A stretch of DNA of 64,000 nucleotides from Blastococcus sp. DSM 46786 (GCF_900109665.1 NZ_FOAO01000022.1:1-64000), one strand, 5' to 3'. Counted from the stretch's first letter, positions 42,202-50,269 are shown. The notes: generated by a model from the letters alone, not told the origin. Numbers and translations: made by a program.

Positions 42202-43683
42202 GTGACCACCGACCACCTGGACGTCCTCATCGTGGGCGCCGGCCTCTCCGGCATCGGCGCCGCCTGCCACCTGGAGCTCGAGCGCCCGGGGACCAGCTAC
42301 GTCCTGCTGGAGTCCCGGGCCGCGCTCGGGGGCACCTGGGACCTCTTCCGCTACCCGGGCATCCGGTCGGACTCGGACATGTTCACGCTCGGCTTCTCCT
42401 TCCGGCCGTGGCAGGAGCCCGAGTCGATCGCCGACGGCCCGGCGATCCGCCGGTACCTCGAGGAGACCGCGCGCGAGCACGGGGTCACGGAGAAGATCCG
42501 GTACCACCACCGGGTCGTGCAGGCGGAGTGGTCGAGCGCCGACGCCCGGTGGACGGTCACCGCCGAGCGGACCGACACCGGCGAGACGGTGACCCTCACC
42601 TGCTCCTGGCTGCAGGTCTGCTCCGGCTACTACCGCTACGACCAGGGCTTCCGGCCGGAGTTCCCGGGGGAGGAGCGCTTCCGCGGGCAGCTGGTCCACC
42701 CGCAGCACTGGCCCGAGGACCTCGACGTCACCGGCAAGCGGGTCGTCGTCGTCGGGAGCGGGGCCACCGCGGTCACGCTGGTGCCGAACCTGGCCGAGCA
42801 GGCCGCGCACGTGACCATGCTGCAGCGCACGCCCAGCTACGTGATGTCGCTGCCCGGCCGCGACGCCCTGGCCCAGCAGCTCCGCGCCCGGCTGCCCGAG
42901 AAGGCGGCCTACTCGGTCGTGCGGTGGAAGAACGTGCTCACCAGCACCGCGCTCTACCAGCTCAGCCGCAGGCGCCCGGCCCTGGTGCGCGCGCTGCTGC
43001 GGCGGATGACGCAGAAGCAGCTGCCGGGCATCGACGTCGACACGCACTTCAACCCGCCCTACGACCCGTGGGACCAGCGGCTGTGCCTCATCCCCGACGG
43101 CGACCTGTTCCGCGCCCTGCGCCGGGGCACGGCGTCGATCGTCACCGACCGGATCGCCACCTTCACCGAGGACGGCATCGAGCTGGCCTCGGGGGAGCGG
43201 CTGGCGGCCGACGTCGTCGTCACCGCGACCGGGCTGAACCTGCTGCCCGTGGGCGGGATGCGCATCGTCGTCGACGGAGAGCCCGTCGAGCTGCCGGAGC
43301 GGGTCTCCTACAAGGGCATGATGCTCTCCGGCGTGCCCAACTTCGCCATGGTCATCGGCTACACCAACGCCTCGTGGACGCTCAAGGCCGACCTGGTCAA
43401 CCGCTACGTCTGCCGCCTGCTGGACCACCTGGACGCGCACGGCTACGCGTCGGCGACGCCGGTCGCCCCGCCCGAGGGCGGCGGCGCACCCTTCCTGGAC
43501 CTCGCGGCCGGCTACGTGCAGCGCGGTCTCGCGGGCCTGCCGCAGCAGGGGCGTCGCGCGCCCTGGCGGCTGCACCAGAACTACCTGCGGGACGTCGCGG
43601 TGATGCGCCGCGGCCCGCTGGAGGACGAGGGCATGACCTTCCAGCCGCGCGTGCCGGCCACCGCCGACCGGGTCGTGGCCTGA
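42202..43683 (+). CDS. Flavin-containing (Baeyer-Villiger-type) monooxygenase
   Basis: A 493-residue class B flavoprotein. FAD-binding is VLIVGAGLSGIGAACHLE, NADPH-binding is VVVVGSGATAVTLV, and between them are WDLFRYPGIRSDSDMF and SGYYRYDQGFRPEFPG. This resembles EthA of mycobacteria and related Baeyer-Villiger enzymes, which insert oxygen into ketones. GTG 42202 has GGGGAG upstream. The SDR gene follows by one-base overlap (TGATG) and could supply ketones or process products. The TetR gene is divergent. Confidence 0.9.
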   Translation: MTTDHLDVLIVGAGLSGIGAACHLELERPGTSYVLLESRAALGGTWDLFRYPGIRSDSDMFTLGFSFRPWQEPESIADGPAIRRYLEETAREHGVTEKIRYHHRVVQAEWSSADARWTVTAERTDTGETVTLTCSWLQVCSGYYRYDQGFRPEFPGEERFRGQLVHPQHWPEDLDVTGKRVVVVGSGATAVTLVPNLAEQAAHVTMLQRTPSYVMSLPGRDALAQQLRARLPEKAAYSVVRWKNVLTSTALYQLSRRRPALVRALLRRMTQKQLPGIDVDTHFNPPYDPWDQRLCLIPDGDLFRALRRGTASIVTDRIATFTEDGIELASGERLAADVVVTATGLNLLPVGGMRIVVDGEPVELPERVSYKGMMLSGVPNFAMVIGYTNASWTLKADLVNRYVCRLLDHLDAHGYASATPVAPPEGGGAPFLDLAAGYVQRGLAGLPQQGRRAPWRLHQNYLRDVAVMRRGPLEDEGMTFQPRVPATADRVVA

Positions 43684-44513
43684 TGCGGCCCTACGCGTTC
43701 GCCGGCGGGACGGCGGTCGTCACCGGCGCGGCGAGCGGGATCGGGGAGGCGCTGGCGGAGCAGCTGGCCGGCCGCGGCAGCCACCTGGTGCTCCTGGACC
43801 GGGACGCCGAGCGGCTGGCGGCGGTGGCCGGCCGGATCACGGCCGGGCACCCCGCCCTGCGCGTCGCCACCCACGTGGTCGACCTCGCCGACGACGAGGC
43901 GACCGCCCGGGTGGCCGCGACGCTGGTCGCCGAGCACCCGGAGACCACGCTGCTGGTCAACAACGCCGGCGTGGCCCTGGGTGGGCGCTTCGACCAGGTG
44001 GGCCTCGAGGACGTCGAGTGGCTGCTGTCGATCAACCTGCGCGCCGTCGTCCGCCTCACCCACACCCTGCTGCCGGTGCTGAAGGCGCACCCCGGCGCCC
44101 ACGTGGTCAACGTGTCCAGCGTCTTCGGCATCTTCGCCCCCGCCGGGCAGGTCGCCTACGCGACGAGCAAGTTCGCCGTCCGGGGGTTCAGCGAGGCGCT
44201 CCGCCACGAACTGGCCGACGACGGCATCGGCGTCACCGTGGTCCACCCCGGGGGGATCCGCACCCGGATCGCCGAGAGCGCCCGCACCGGCGCCGGGGTG
44301 TCGGTGGAGGAGTACGAGGAGGGCCGCAAGCAGTTCGGCAAGCTGCTGCGCATCCCGCCGGAGGTCGCCGCCGCGCAGATCGTCGCGGCGGTCGAGCGCC
44401 GTCGCCCGCGGCTGCTCATCGGCTGGACCGCGAAGGTGCCCGACGTGCTCGTCCGCCTGCTGCCCGGCACCTACTGGCGGCTCGTCGCCCGGCGGTCGGC
44501 GGCGAAGCGCTGA
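43683..44513 (+). CDS. Short-chain dehydrogenase
   Basis: A 276-residue classical SDR. Cofactor motif VTGAASGIG, NNAG, Ser in NVSSVFGIFAPAG, and YATSK with catalytic Tyr and Lys. A C-terminal ~60-residue extension with RRRPRLLIGWTAKVPDVLVRLLPGTYWRL is like SDRs that act beside EthA-type monooxygenases in mycobacteria. Its ATG overlaps the stop of the monooxygenase. Together the pair would interconvert alcohol, ketone and ester. Confidence 0.9.
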   Translation: MRPYAFAGGTAVVTGAASGIGEALAEQLAGRGSHLVLLDRDAERLAAVAGRITAGHPALRVATHVVDLADDEATARVAATLVAEHPETTLLVNNAGVALGGRFDQVGLEDVEWLLSINLRAVVRLTHTLLPVLKAHPGAHVVNVSSVFGIFAPAGQVAYATSKFAVRGFSEALRHELADDGIGVTVVHPGGIRTRIAESARTGAGVSVEEYEEGRKQFGKLLRIPPEVAAAQIVAAVERRRPRLLIGWTAKVPDVLVRLLPGTYWRLVARRSAAKR

Positions 44514-44553
44514 GACCGGAAAAGGGCTTGCCGCGCCCGGTAGAACGGGAGCC

Positions 44554-45564
44554 GTGACCCACCCCTCGCACCAGTTCGTCGAGCTCGCGCCCGACGACGA
44601 CCTCTTCCCCTCCTGGTGCGAGGTGTGGGCCGCCGCGGGCCGCGACGCCCGGCCCGCGGACCCGCCCCGCCCGGCGCAGGAGCACGTCGCGCTGGGCCGC
44701 GAGCTCGTGGCGCCGGGCGGGTCGCGGGACGGCACCCACCGGGCGGCCCTCGTGGACGGCGCGGTCGCCGGCGCCCTGCGGCTGATCCTCCCGCTCAGGG
44801 ACAACCCGTCGCTGGCGATGGTCGACCTCGCGGTGCACCCGGCCGCCCGGCGCCGAGGGCTGGGCAGCGCCCTGCTGGCCGAGGCCCGTGCGATCGCCGC
44901 CGCGCACGGCCGCACGCTGCTGGTGAGCGAGGTGGACGAACCGGGCCCCGGGGCACCGGGGCGGGCCTTCGCCGAGCGGCACGGCTGGAGCTGCGACCTG
45001 GTGGAGACCCGCCGGGAGCTGGCGCTGCCGGTCGACGAGGACCGGCTGGCGGCGCTGGCGGCCGGGGCCGCCGCGGCGGGCGCCGGCTACGGGATCGTCA
45101 CCTGGCGGGACCGCACCCCGGACCCGCTGCTGGCCGATCGCGCGCTGCTGGAACGGCGCATGACCACCGACGCGCCGCACGGCGAGCTGCCGGTGGAGGA
45201 GGAGGAGTGGGACGGCGACCGGATCCGCGAGTACGAGCAGACCCACCTCGCCCGGGGCCGCACGGTGCTCAGCGCGGGAGCGGTGACCGGCGGCCGCCTG
45301 GTCGGGTTCACCGACCTGCAGATCACCCTCGCGCAGCCGGTGGTCGCCCACCAGGGCGGCACGCTGGTGCTGCGTGCGCACCGCGGCCACCGGCTCGGCG
45401 CCCGGATGAAGGCCGCCGTGCTGCGCGAGCTGGCCGCCGGGTTCCCTGAGGTGCGCCGCATCAGCACCTACAACTCCGACGGCAACACCCCCATGGTGGC
45501 GGTCAACGAGGAGCTCGGCTTCCGCCCCGCGGGTGCGCTCACCTCCTGGTCGGCCCGCCTCTGA
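44554..45564 (+). CDS. Double-domain GNAT acetyltransferase
   Basis: A 336-residue protein with two GNAT folds. The N-terminal one contains MVDLAVHPAARRRGLGSALLAEARAIA, the acetyl-CoA loop. The second has LVLRAHRGHRLGARMKAAVLREL and ends with YNSDGNTPMVAVNEELGFRPAGAL. This resembles the mycothiol-synthase-like and aminoglycoside-like tandem GNATs of actinobacteria. Substrate unknown. GTG 44554. It is a separate unit following the SDR by 40 bases. Confidence 0.87.
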   Translation: MTHPSHQFVELAPDDDLFPSWCEVWAAAGRDARPADPPRPAQEHVALGRELVAPGGSRDGTHRAALVDGAVAGALRLILPLRDNPSLAMVDLAVHPAARRRGLGSALLAEARAIAAAHGRTLLVSEVDEPGPGAPGRAFAERHGWSCDLVETRRELALPVDEDRLAALAAGAAAAGAGYGIVTWRDRTPDPLLADRALLERRMTTDAPHGELPVEEEEWDGDRIREYEQTHLARGRTVLSAGAVTGGRLVGFTDLQITLAQPVVAHQGGTLVLRAHRGHRLGARMKAAVLRELAAGFPEVRRISTYNSDGNTPMVAVNEELGFRPAGALTSWSARL

Positions 45565-45594
45565 CACCCCATGGCCTTCGGCCGCCTCGGGGTG
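45565..45594 (+). terminator. Hairpin after the GNAT gene
   Basis: Outer CACCCC / GGGGTG (45565-45570 with 45589-45594) encloses a GGCC/GGCC inner stem. It starts right after the stop. Moderate strength. Confidence 0.45.
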
Positions 45595-45638
45595 GTGGAA
45601 GTCGCCGACGTCCTCCACAGCCGGGCGTCCGGAGCCGG

Positions 45639-46313
45639 GTGCGGTTGACTGCCGGGGTGGACCGTCCCATCCCTGCGGAGTTCGTCCGCGCCCACACCCG
45701 GCCGGTGCGCCCGGAGCTGGTGCCCGAGGTGGAGCTGCTCGTCGCCGGCGACGTCGTCGCCCTGTGGGAGGCGATGGAGACCGAGCACGGTCGCACCTCC
45801 ACCGACCCGCCGTTCTGGGCCGCGGCCTGGCCGGGCGGGCAGGCGGTGGCGCGGCACGTGCTCGACCACCCGGAGCTGGTGGCCGGGCGCACGGTCCTCG
45901 ACCTGGGCGCCGGCAGCGGGCTGGTCGCCGTCGCGGCCGCCCTCGCCGGGGCGGGCGCGGTGCTGGCCAGCGACGTCGACCCGTTCGCGCTGACCGCGAT
46001 CGCCGTCAACGCCGCCCGGAACGGGACCCCGGGCATCACCCCCGTCGGCGACGTGCTCGGTGCGGAACCGCCGGACGTCGGCGTCGTCCTGGCCGGGGAC
46101 GTCTGCTACGACCGGGAGATGACCGACCGGGTGCTGCCCTTCTTGACGGCGGCCCGGGCGCGCGGTGCCGAGGTGATCATCGGCGATCCGGGGCGGGTGT
46201 ACCTGCCCGAGGACCGGCTGGACCCGCTGGCGACCTACGACGTCCCCGACACCGAGCCGTCGCCGACCGGGCCCGTGCCGGTGCGCCGGACCACCGTCTG
46301 GCGGCTGCCGTGA
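45639..46313 (+). CDS. Class I SAM methyltransferase (ETFB-KMT/Nnt1-like)
   Basis: A 224-residue protein. The N-terminal FVRAHTRPVRPELVPEVELLVAGDVVALWEAME, then PPFWAAAWPGGQAVARHVL and VLDLGAGSGLVAVAAALAGAGAVLASDVDPFA, match the lysine/nicotinamide-methylase-like group. The SAM motif is LDLGAGSG. Homologues include mammalian ETFB lysine methyltransferase; the bacterial substrate is unknown. The start at GTG 45639 has GGAG five bases before it; GTG 45657 is an alternative. 33 bases after it lies the promoter of the riboswitch unit. Confidence 0.85.
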   Translation: MRLTAGVDRPIPAEFVRAHTRPVRPELVPEVELLVAGDVVALWEAMETEHGRTSTDPPFWAAAWPGGQAVARHVLDHPELVAGRTVLDLGAGSGLVAVAAALAGAGAVLASDVDPFALTAIAVNAARNGTPGITPVGDVLGAEPPDVGVVLAGDVCYDREMTDRVLPFLTAARARGAEVIIGDPGRVYLPEDRLDPLATYDVPDTEPSPTGPVPVRRTTVWRLP

Positions 46314-46346
46314 CGCCCGGGTCACGGACCGATGGCCGCCGGGGGA

Positions 46347-46376
46347 TTGTCACGACTGCATAACGGTGGTTACCGT
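46347..46376 (+). promoter_or_regulatory. Promoter of the riboswitch unit
   Basis: TTGTCA (46347-46352), 18-base spacer, TACCGT (46371-46376), followed at once by the riboswitch region. Fits a housekeeping actinobacterial promoter. Confidence 0.5.
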
Positions 46377-46383
46377 GGCTGCG

Positions 46384-46560
46384 CCCGGCCGGTCGTCCGC
46401 TCCCCACCGGGGAGGTCCGCCGGGCGCCGCCGAGTCGCCTTCCGGGGCGAGCCGGGGACCCACCGCAGCACTGGGGTGAATCGCGCGCCGGGCACGTCCC
46501 GTCGCGGGTAGCAGCGCTTCCCCCCGTCAGCCGGCCCGGTAGGCGGCACGACGGAAGAAA
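46384..46560 (+). promoter_or_regulatory. ydaO/yuaA-type c-di-AMP riboswitch
   Basis: The 5' leader has the conserved blocks of this class: GAGCCGGGGACCC, GGGGTGAATCGCG, GCGGGTAGC, and CCCCGTCAGCCGGCCCGGTAGGCGG. In other actinobacteria this riboswitch precedes cell-wall hydrolases such as Rpf genes and turns them down when c-di-AMP is high. The gene downstream is a secreted transglycosylase-like protein, which fits. Boundaries are approximate; a ~190-base stretch separates it from the main start. Confidence 0.85.
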
Positions 46561-46574
46561 CGGAGAGCCGCCGC

Positions 46575-46649
46575 ATGGCGAGCCTGCGGGCCCACCTTGC
46601 ACGGAACCGCAGCCGGTACGGAGCCTCGCGCGCGCCTTCCCCGCGCTGA
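46575..46649 (+). CDS. Short leader ORF between riboswitch and transglycosylase
   Basis: ATG 46575 with GGAGAG seven to twelve bases upstream opens a 24-codon frame (MASLRAHLARNRSRYGASRA...), very basic. It directly follows the riboswitch, where the main gene usually starts in relatives. It could be a leader peptide used by the riboswitch, or the stranded N-terminus of an older gene. No hydrophobic signal segment follows in any frame until 46751. Low certainty. Confidence 0.35.
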   Translation: MASLRAHLARNRSRYGASRAPSPR

Positions 46650-46750
46650 GCGCCCGGGCGACCGCCCGACCACCGCTGCCACTCGACCACCCCCGCAGCA
46701 GCGCCGGCCACCGGCCCGCTGTGCCCTGCCCCCTGGAGCAGTTCCTCCCC

Positions 46751-47584
46751 ATGAACCTTCGCGACACCTCGATCACCCGCGCCCCGCGCCCCACGGGCGA
46801 GCGCACCGCCCGGACGATCCGTCGTCCCGCGCTGCTCCTGGCGGTCGCCGCCGCGGGCGGGCTGCTCGTCAACGTCGTCGTCGTCGACGAGCCGGCCGCG
46901 CAGGCCGAGCCGGAGCTGGCGTCGGTCAGCGTGGCCGAGCAGCTCGGGATCCCCACCGAGGCTCCCGCCGCCGACGCCGTCGAGTCCGCCGTGCAGAGCC
47001 TCGCCCCGCTGGCCGCCAGCCGCAGCGAGCGCGCCGCCGAGCAGACCGCCGCCGCCGAGGCGCGGGCCGCGGCCGAGCAGGCCGAGCTCGACCGCCGCGC
47101 CGCGGAGGAGGCCGCGCGCAAGGCCGCCGAGGAGGAGGCCGCCCGCAAGGCCGCGGAGGAGGAGGCCGCCCGCAAGGCCGCCGAGCAGGAGGCCGCCCGG
47201 GCCGAGGCCGCTCGCCAGCAGGCGGCCAGCGCCCCCGCGCCGGCCGCGCCGGCCCCCGCCCGCTCCGCGCCCGCACCGGCCGCCGCGCCCGCCCCGGCCG
47301 GCTCCTTCAAGGACTACGCGATGGGCAAGGTGGGCTCGGGCAGCGAGTTCTCCTGCCTGGAGAGCCTGTGGGGCAAGGAGAGCGGGTGGAACCCCGACGC
47401 CCAGAACCCGCGCAGCACCGCCTACGGCATCGCGCAGTTCCTCGACTCCACCTGGGCCGGGACCGGCATCGCCAAGACCTCCGACGGCTACCGGCAGATC
47501 GACGCGGGCCTGGTCTACATCAACAACCGCTACGGCTCGCCGTGCGGCGCGTGGTCGCACTCCCAGTCCAAGGGCTGGTACTGA
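46751..47584 (+). CDS. Secreted coiled-coil transglycosylase-like (SLT) protein
   Basis: A 277-residue exported protein. A basic N-terminus and hydrophobic segment (ALLLAVAAAGGLLVNVVVV, residues ~27-46) direct export. Residues ~90-160 are an Ala/Glu/Lys/Arg coiled coil with EEAARKAAE units, then an Ala/Pro linker. The C-terminal ~90 residues are a lysozyme-like domain: CLESLWGKESGWNPDAQNPRS with the probable catalytic glutamate at ~210, AYGIAQFLDSTW, and NNRYGSPCGAWSH. It should cut or remodel peptidoglycan. It is under a c-di-AMP riboswitch. ATG 46751 has a distant GGAG; GTG 46721 is an alternative start. Confidence 0.83.
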   Translation: MNLRDTSITRAPRPTGERTARTIRRPALLLAVAAAGGLLVNVVVVDEPAAQAEPELASVSVAEQLGIPTEAPAADAVESAVQSLAPLAASRSERAAEQTAAAEARAAAEQAELDRRAAEEAARKAAEEEAARKAAEEEAARKAAEQEAARAEAARQQAASAPAPAAPAPARSAPAPAAAPAPAGSFKDYAMGKVGSGSEFSCLESLWGKESGWNPDAQNPRSTAYGIAQFLDSTWAGTGIAKTSDGYRQIDAGLVYINNRYGSPCGAWSHSQSKGWY

Positions 47585-47586
47585 GA

Positions 47587-47639
47587 GGCCCCGTCCTCCC
47601 CACTCCTCGCAGGCTCGCAACGGGACCCGGGACGGGGCC
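47587..47639 (+). repeat. Conserved-loop hairpin element, copy 2
   Basis: Perfect 10-bp arms GGCCCCGTCC (47587-47596) and GGACGGGGCC (47630-47639). The loop holds CCCCACTCCTCGCAGGCTCGCAACGGGACCC, the core shared with the copies at 22231 and 37263. It starts two bases after the transglycosylase stop and may serve as its terminator. Confidence 0.85.
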
Positions 47640-47684
47640 GTTCCAGCACGTCACCAGGACCCTGCAGCGAGGCCGTTCCGCTGA

Positions 47685-47744
47685 GGCATAGGAAGCTCTA
47701 CCTGCGTCCCACGGGGTCATCACGCAGGTAGAGCTTCCTATGCC
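47685..47744. repeat. Long palindrome, copy B of the GGAAGCT..TGCGT family
   Basis: Arms 47685-47707 and 47722-47744 are perfect 23-bp complements around a 14-nt loop. Compared with copy A at 3071-3128, arm positions that changed (T to C, G to C) changed on both arms. It lies between convergent genes, six bases from the NagZ-like stop. Confidence 0.85.
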
Positions 47745-47750
47745 CGGGGG

Positions 47751-48923
47751 TCACCCGAGCAGCCCGGCCTCGGCCTTGGCGGTGAGCGCGGTGCGGACGG
47801 CGGCGTCGACGACGTCGGCGAACCCGGGATCGGCCTCGGCCCGGGCCAGCACCGCCTCGACCATCTCGGGCACCAGGTCGCCGTCGCAGCTCAGCACCAG
47901 CGTGCCGCCGGCGGCGAGGAACCGGGTGGCCCGCTCGCCGACGGGGATGCCCTGGACCGCCGTGGCGTTGGCCAGGTCGTCGGAGACGACCACGCCGTCG
48001 AAGCCGAGCCGGTCGCGCAGCAGGTCGGTGACCACCGTGCGGGAGAAGGCCGCCTGGTTCTCCGGGTCGATCCGCGGATAGGTCGCCGACGACGTCATCA
48101 CGAACCCGTCGGCAGACGTCCGGGCGAGCGCCTCGGCGAAGGCGGTGACCTGCTCGCCGTCGGCGTCGGTGACCGGGTCGACGACGCCGGCGCGGGTGTC
48201 GGTGTTGCCCTGCACCAGCCCGAGCCCGGGGAAGTGCTTGAAGGTCGGCACCACGCCGTGCGCCGCGAGGCCGTCGGCGACGGCGGCGGCGTCCTCGGCC
48301 ACCTCGGGCCCGGTGCCGGCGTACTGGCGGCCGAAGGCGCCGATCGGCTCGTTGCCCTCCTCGGTGCCGGCCGGGACGACGTCGGCGACCGGCGCGAGGT
48401 TCAGGTTCACCCCGGCCGAGCTCAGCTCCCGCCCCAGGCCGTCGGCGAGGCCGGCGAGCCGCCCGGCGGGCAGCGCGCCCTGCTCGGCGGCGGCGGGGAG
48501 CCGCTCGAACCCCTCGCCCTTCAGCGTCTGCACCGCGCCGCCCTCCTGGTCGACCGCGATCCACAACCCCGGCCCGGGGGCGTGCTGCTGCCAGCGCGCG
48601 GTCGTCGCGGCCAGCTCGGTGGCCGGGGCGGCGCTCCGGCCGGCGAGGAACACGCCGCCCACCCCCTGGGCCACGAGCGCCTCGGCGTCGCCGAGGTCGT
48701 CCAGCGCGACGCCCGCGACGAACAGCTGGGCGACCTCCGCCCGCCGGTCGAGCGCGGCCAGGGCGGCGTCGACGGCGGCCGCGGGGTCCTCCGGCACCGT
48801 GCGGTCAGGGGCGGCGTCGGCGGTGGCCGAGGCCGGGCGGACGGCGATCGGGGTGCTGCAGCCGGCCAGCACCGTGCAGAGCGCGACGGAGGTGAGGGCC
48901 GGCAGGATGCCGCGGAGGTGCAC
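47751..48923 (-). CDS. Glycoside hydrolase family 3 (NagZ-like) lipoprotein
   Basis: A 390-residue lipoprotein. The signal segment LRGILPALTSVALCTVLAGC has the lipobox LAGC at about residue 21. The GH3 domain has AVDQEGGAVQTL, NLNLAPVADVV, IGAFGRQYAG, FKHFPGLG, and VVVSDDLANATAV with the aspartate nucleophile. It likely removes beta-N-acetylhexosamine from wall fragments. The KHFPGHG histidine is a leucine here. GTG 48923. Convergent with the transglycosylase, so two wall enzymes face each other. Confidence 0.87.
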   Translation of the reverse strand: MHLRGILPALTSVALCTVLAGCSTPIAVRPASATADAAPDRTVPEDPAAAVDAALAALDRRAEVAQLFVAGVALDDLGDAEALVAQGVGGVFLAGRSAAPATELAATTARWQQHAPGPGLWIAVDQEGGAVQTLKGEGFERLPAAAEQGALPAGRLAGLADGLGRELSSAGVNLNLAPVADVVPAGTEEGNEPIGAFGRQYAGTGPEVAEDAAAVADGLAAHGVVPTFKHFPGLGLVQGNTDTRAGVVDPVTDADGEQVTAFAEALARTSADGFVMTSSATYPRIDPENQAAFSRTVVTDLLRDRLGFDGVVVSDDLANATAVQGIPVGERATRFLAAGGTLVLSCDGDLVPEMVEAVLARAEADPGFADVVDAAVRTALTAKAEAGLLG

Positions 48924-49148
48924 GGTTCTCCCAGGGGTTCGGGGTCGGTCCGCGGGCCAGCTTCCGCGGGGCGGCGCCCCCGTCCGTGCTCCGACGCGTG
49001 GTGGGCGCCCCTCCCGTCCCACCGGGCCCCGGCGCACCGGCCGCACCGGCCGCGCGGCCCGGGAATGCCCGGGCGAGCCGCCGCGGCGCGCTCGCGGCGG
49101 AGTGCTCGCGCTGCCTAAGGTCGGTGCAGCAGCGACGGAGGGGGAGCG

Positions 49149-49532
49149 ATGACCGAGGCCGGTGACGACGACCGGACCACCCCGCAGGGCGGGTTCGTGG
49201 GCCGGTCGATCGACGAGTTCGTGAGCCAGCTGCGGTTCTTCAGCGACCGCGCCCGAGGGCTCGCGGGCAGCGCGACGTCCCGGCTCCCGCTGCCCGCACT
49301 GCCCAGCCCGCCCGGCGCGATGTCCGCCGCCCAGCTCCGCGCGATCAAGGAGATGGTGACCGCGCAGCGCAGCTCGATCGCGGCGATGCGGGCCCAGCTG
49401 GACGCCTTCGACCAGCAGCTCGCCGTCTTCGAGCGGATCCTCGACCCGCTGGTCGAGTGGAGCGGGACGTGGGCGCGGCTGGAAGAGGCCGTCGGCGACA
49501 TCGTCCGCCGGGAGCCCCCCGCCGAGCAGTGA
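49149..49532 (+). CDS. Hypothetical helical protein
   Basis: A 127-residue soluble protein with predicted long helices (residues ~18-40 and 60-120), no cysteines and no known motif. The C-terminal half (MVTAQRSSIAAMRAQLDAFDQQLAVFERIL) is a likely coiled coil. GGAGGGGGAG lies before ATG 49149. Function unknown; it resembles phasin-like or small scaffold proteins only in general shape. Confidence 0.65.
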   Translation: MTEAGDDDRTTPQGGFVGRSIDEFVSQLRFFSDRARGLAGSATSRLPLPALPSPPGAMSAAQLRAIKEMVTAQRSSIAAMRAQLDAFDQQLAVFERILDPLVEWSGTWARLEEAVGDIVRREPPAEQ

Positions 49533-49535
49533 CGG

Positions 49536-50219
49536 TCAGCCCGCCAGCGACCTGACGAGCAGCGCCGCCCCGGAGAGCAGGCACAGCACCAGGGCGGCGC
49601 GGCGCATCACCGGCAGCGCCAGCCGGCGGCGCAGCGGTCCCGCGAGCAGGAAGCCGACCAGCACGAAGGGCACCAGCCCCGCCCCGGCGGCCAGCCCGCC
49701 GCCGGTGAGCTCGCCACCGGCCAGCAGGACACCCAGGGAGAGCAGCGTCGTCCCGACGAAGAACACCGACAGGTTCGCCCGCTGGGCGGCCGGTGTGGGC
49801 GCCCGGTAGGTGACCACGAGGGGCGGGCCCGGCGTCGCCGCGACCGTCGACAGCGTGCCGGAGGCGAACCCGGCGACGGCGAGCGCGCGCCGCCCGCCCG
49901 GCAGCCGCACCCCGGCGAGCGACGCACCGCAGGCCAGCAGCACCACGAGGGCGACCGTTATGCCCAACATCCGACCATCGATCACCTGCAACAGCAGCAA
50001 ACCCGCGACGACGCCCGGGACCGACGCCAGCACCGCGCCGCGCATGGCCGTTAACTCCAGCGCGGCGCGCTCGCGCCACACCACCGGCAGCAGCGCGGCG
50101 AGCGTGCCCACCAGCAGGGGGCCGGGCACCAGTGCAGGCTGCACGAGCAGCACCAGCGGACCGGCGAGCAGGCCGAAGCCCATGCCGGTCGCCGTCTGGA
50201 CGACCGAGGCCAGCAGCAC
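49536..50219 (-). CDS. TauE/SafE-family sulfite exporter-like permease
   Basis: A protein of at least 227 residues with about seven membrane helices. TauE/SafE features: ASVVQTATGMGFGLLAGPLVLL near the start, and FASGTLSTVAATPGPPLVVTY. The family moves sulfur compounds or other anions out. The frame is open upstream beyond GTG 50219 for ~15 codons (with only CTG in a start position, overlapping the neighbour's stop), so the true N-terminus may be longer. Three bases separate its end from the convergent hypothetical gene. Confidence 0.82.
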   Translation of the reverse strand: MLLASVVQTATGMGFGLLAGPLVLLVQPALVPGPLLVGTLAALLPVVWRERAALELTAMRGAVLASVPGVVAGLLLLQVIDGRMLGITVALVVLLACGASLAGVRLPGGRRALAVAGFASGTLSTVAATPGPPLVVTYRAPTPAAQRANLSVFFVGTTLLSLGVLLAGGELTGGGLAAGAGLVPFVLVGFLLAGPLRRRLALPVMRRAALVLCLLSGAALLVRSLAG

Positions 50220-50269
50220 CGCCAGGCCGCAGACCAGCAGCGCGACCGGGTCGGTGGTCAGCTCCCCGG

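Noticed and set aside
49536-50269. CTG start for the TauE gene overlapping the upstream stop
   Set aside because: The open frame does extend there, but CTG starts are rare and no ribosome site is clear. GTG 50219 is kept, with a note.
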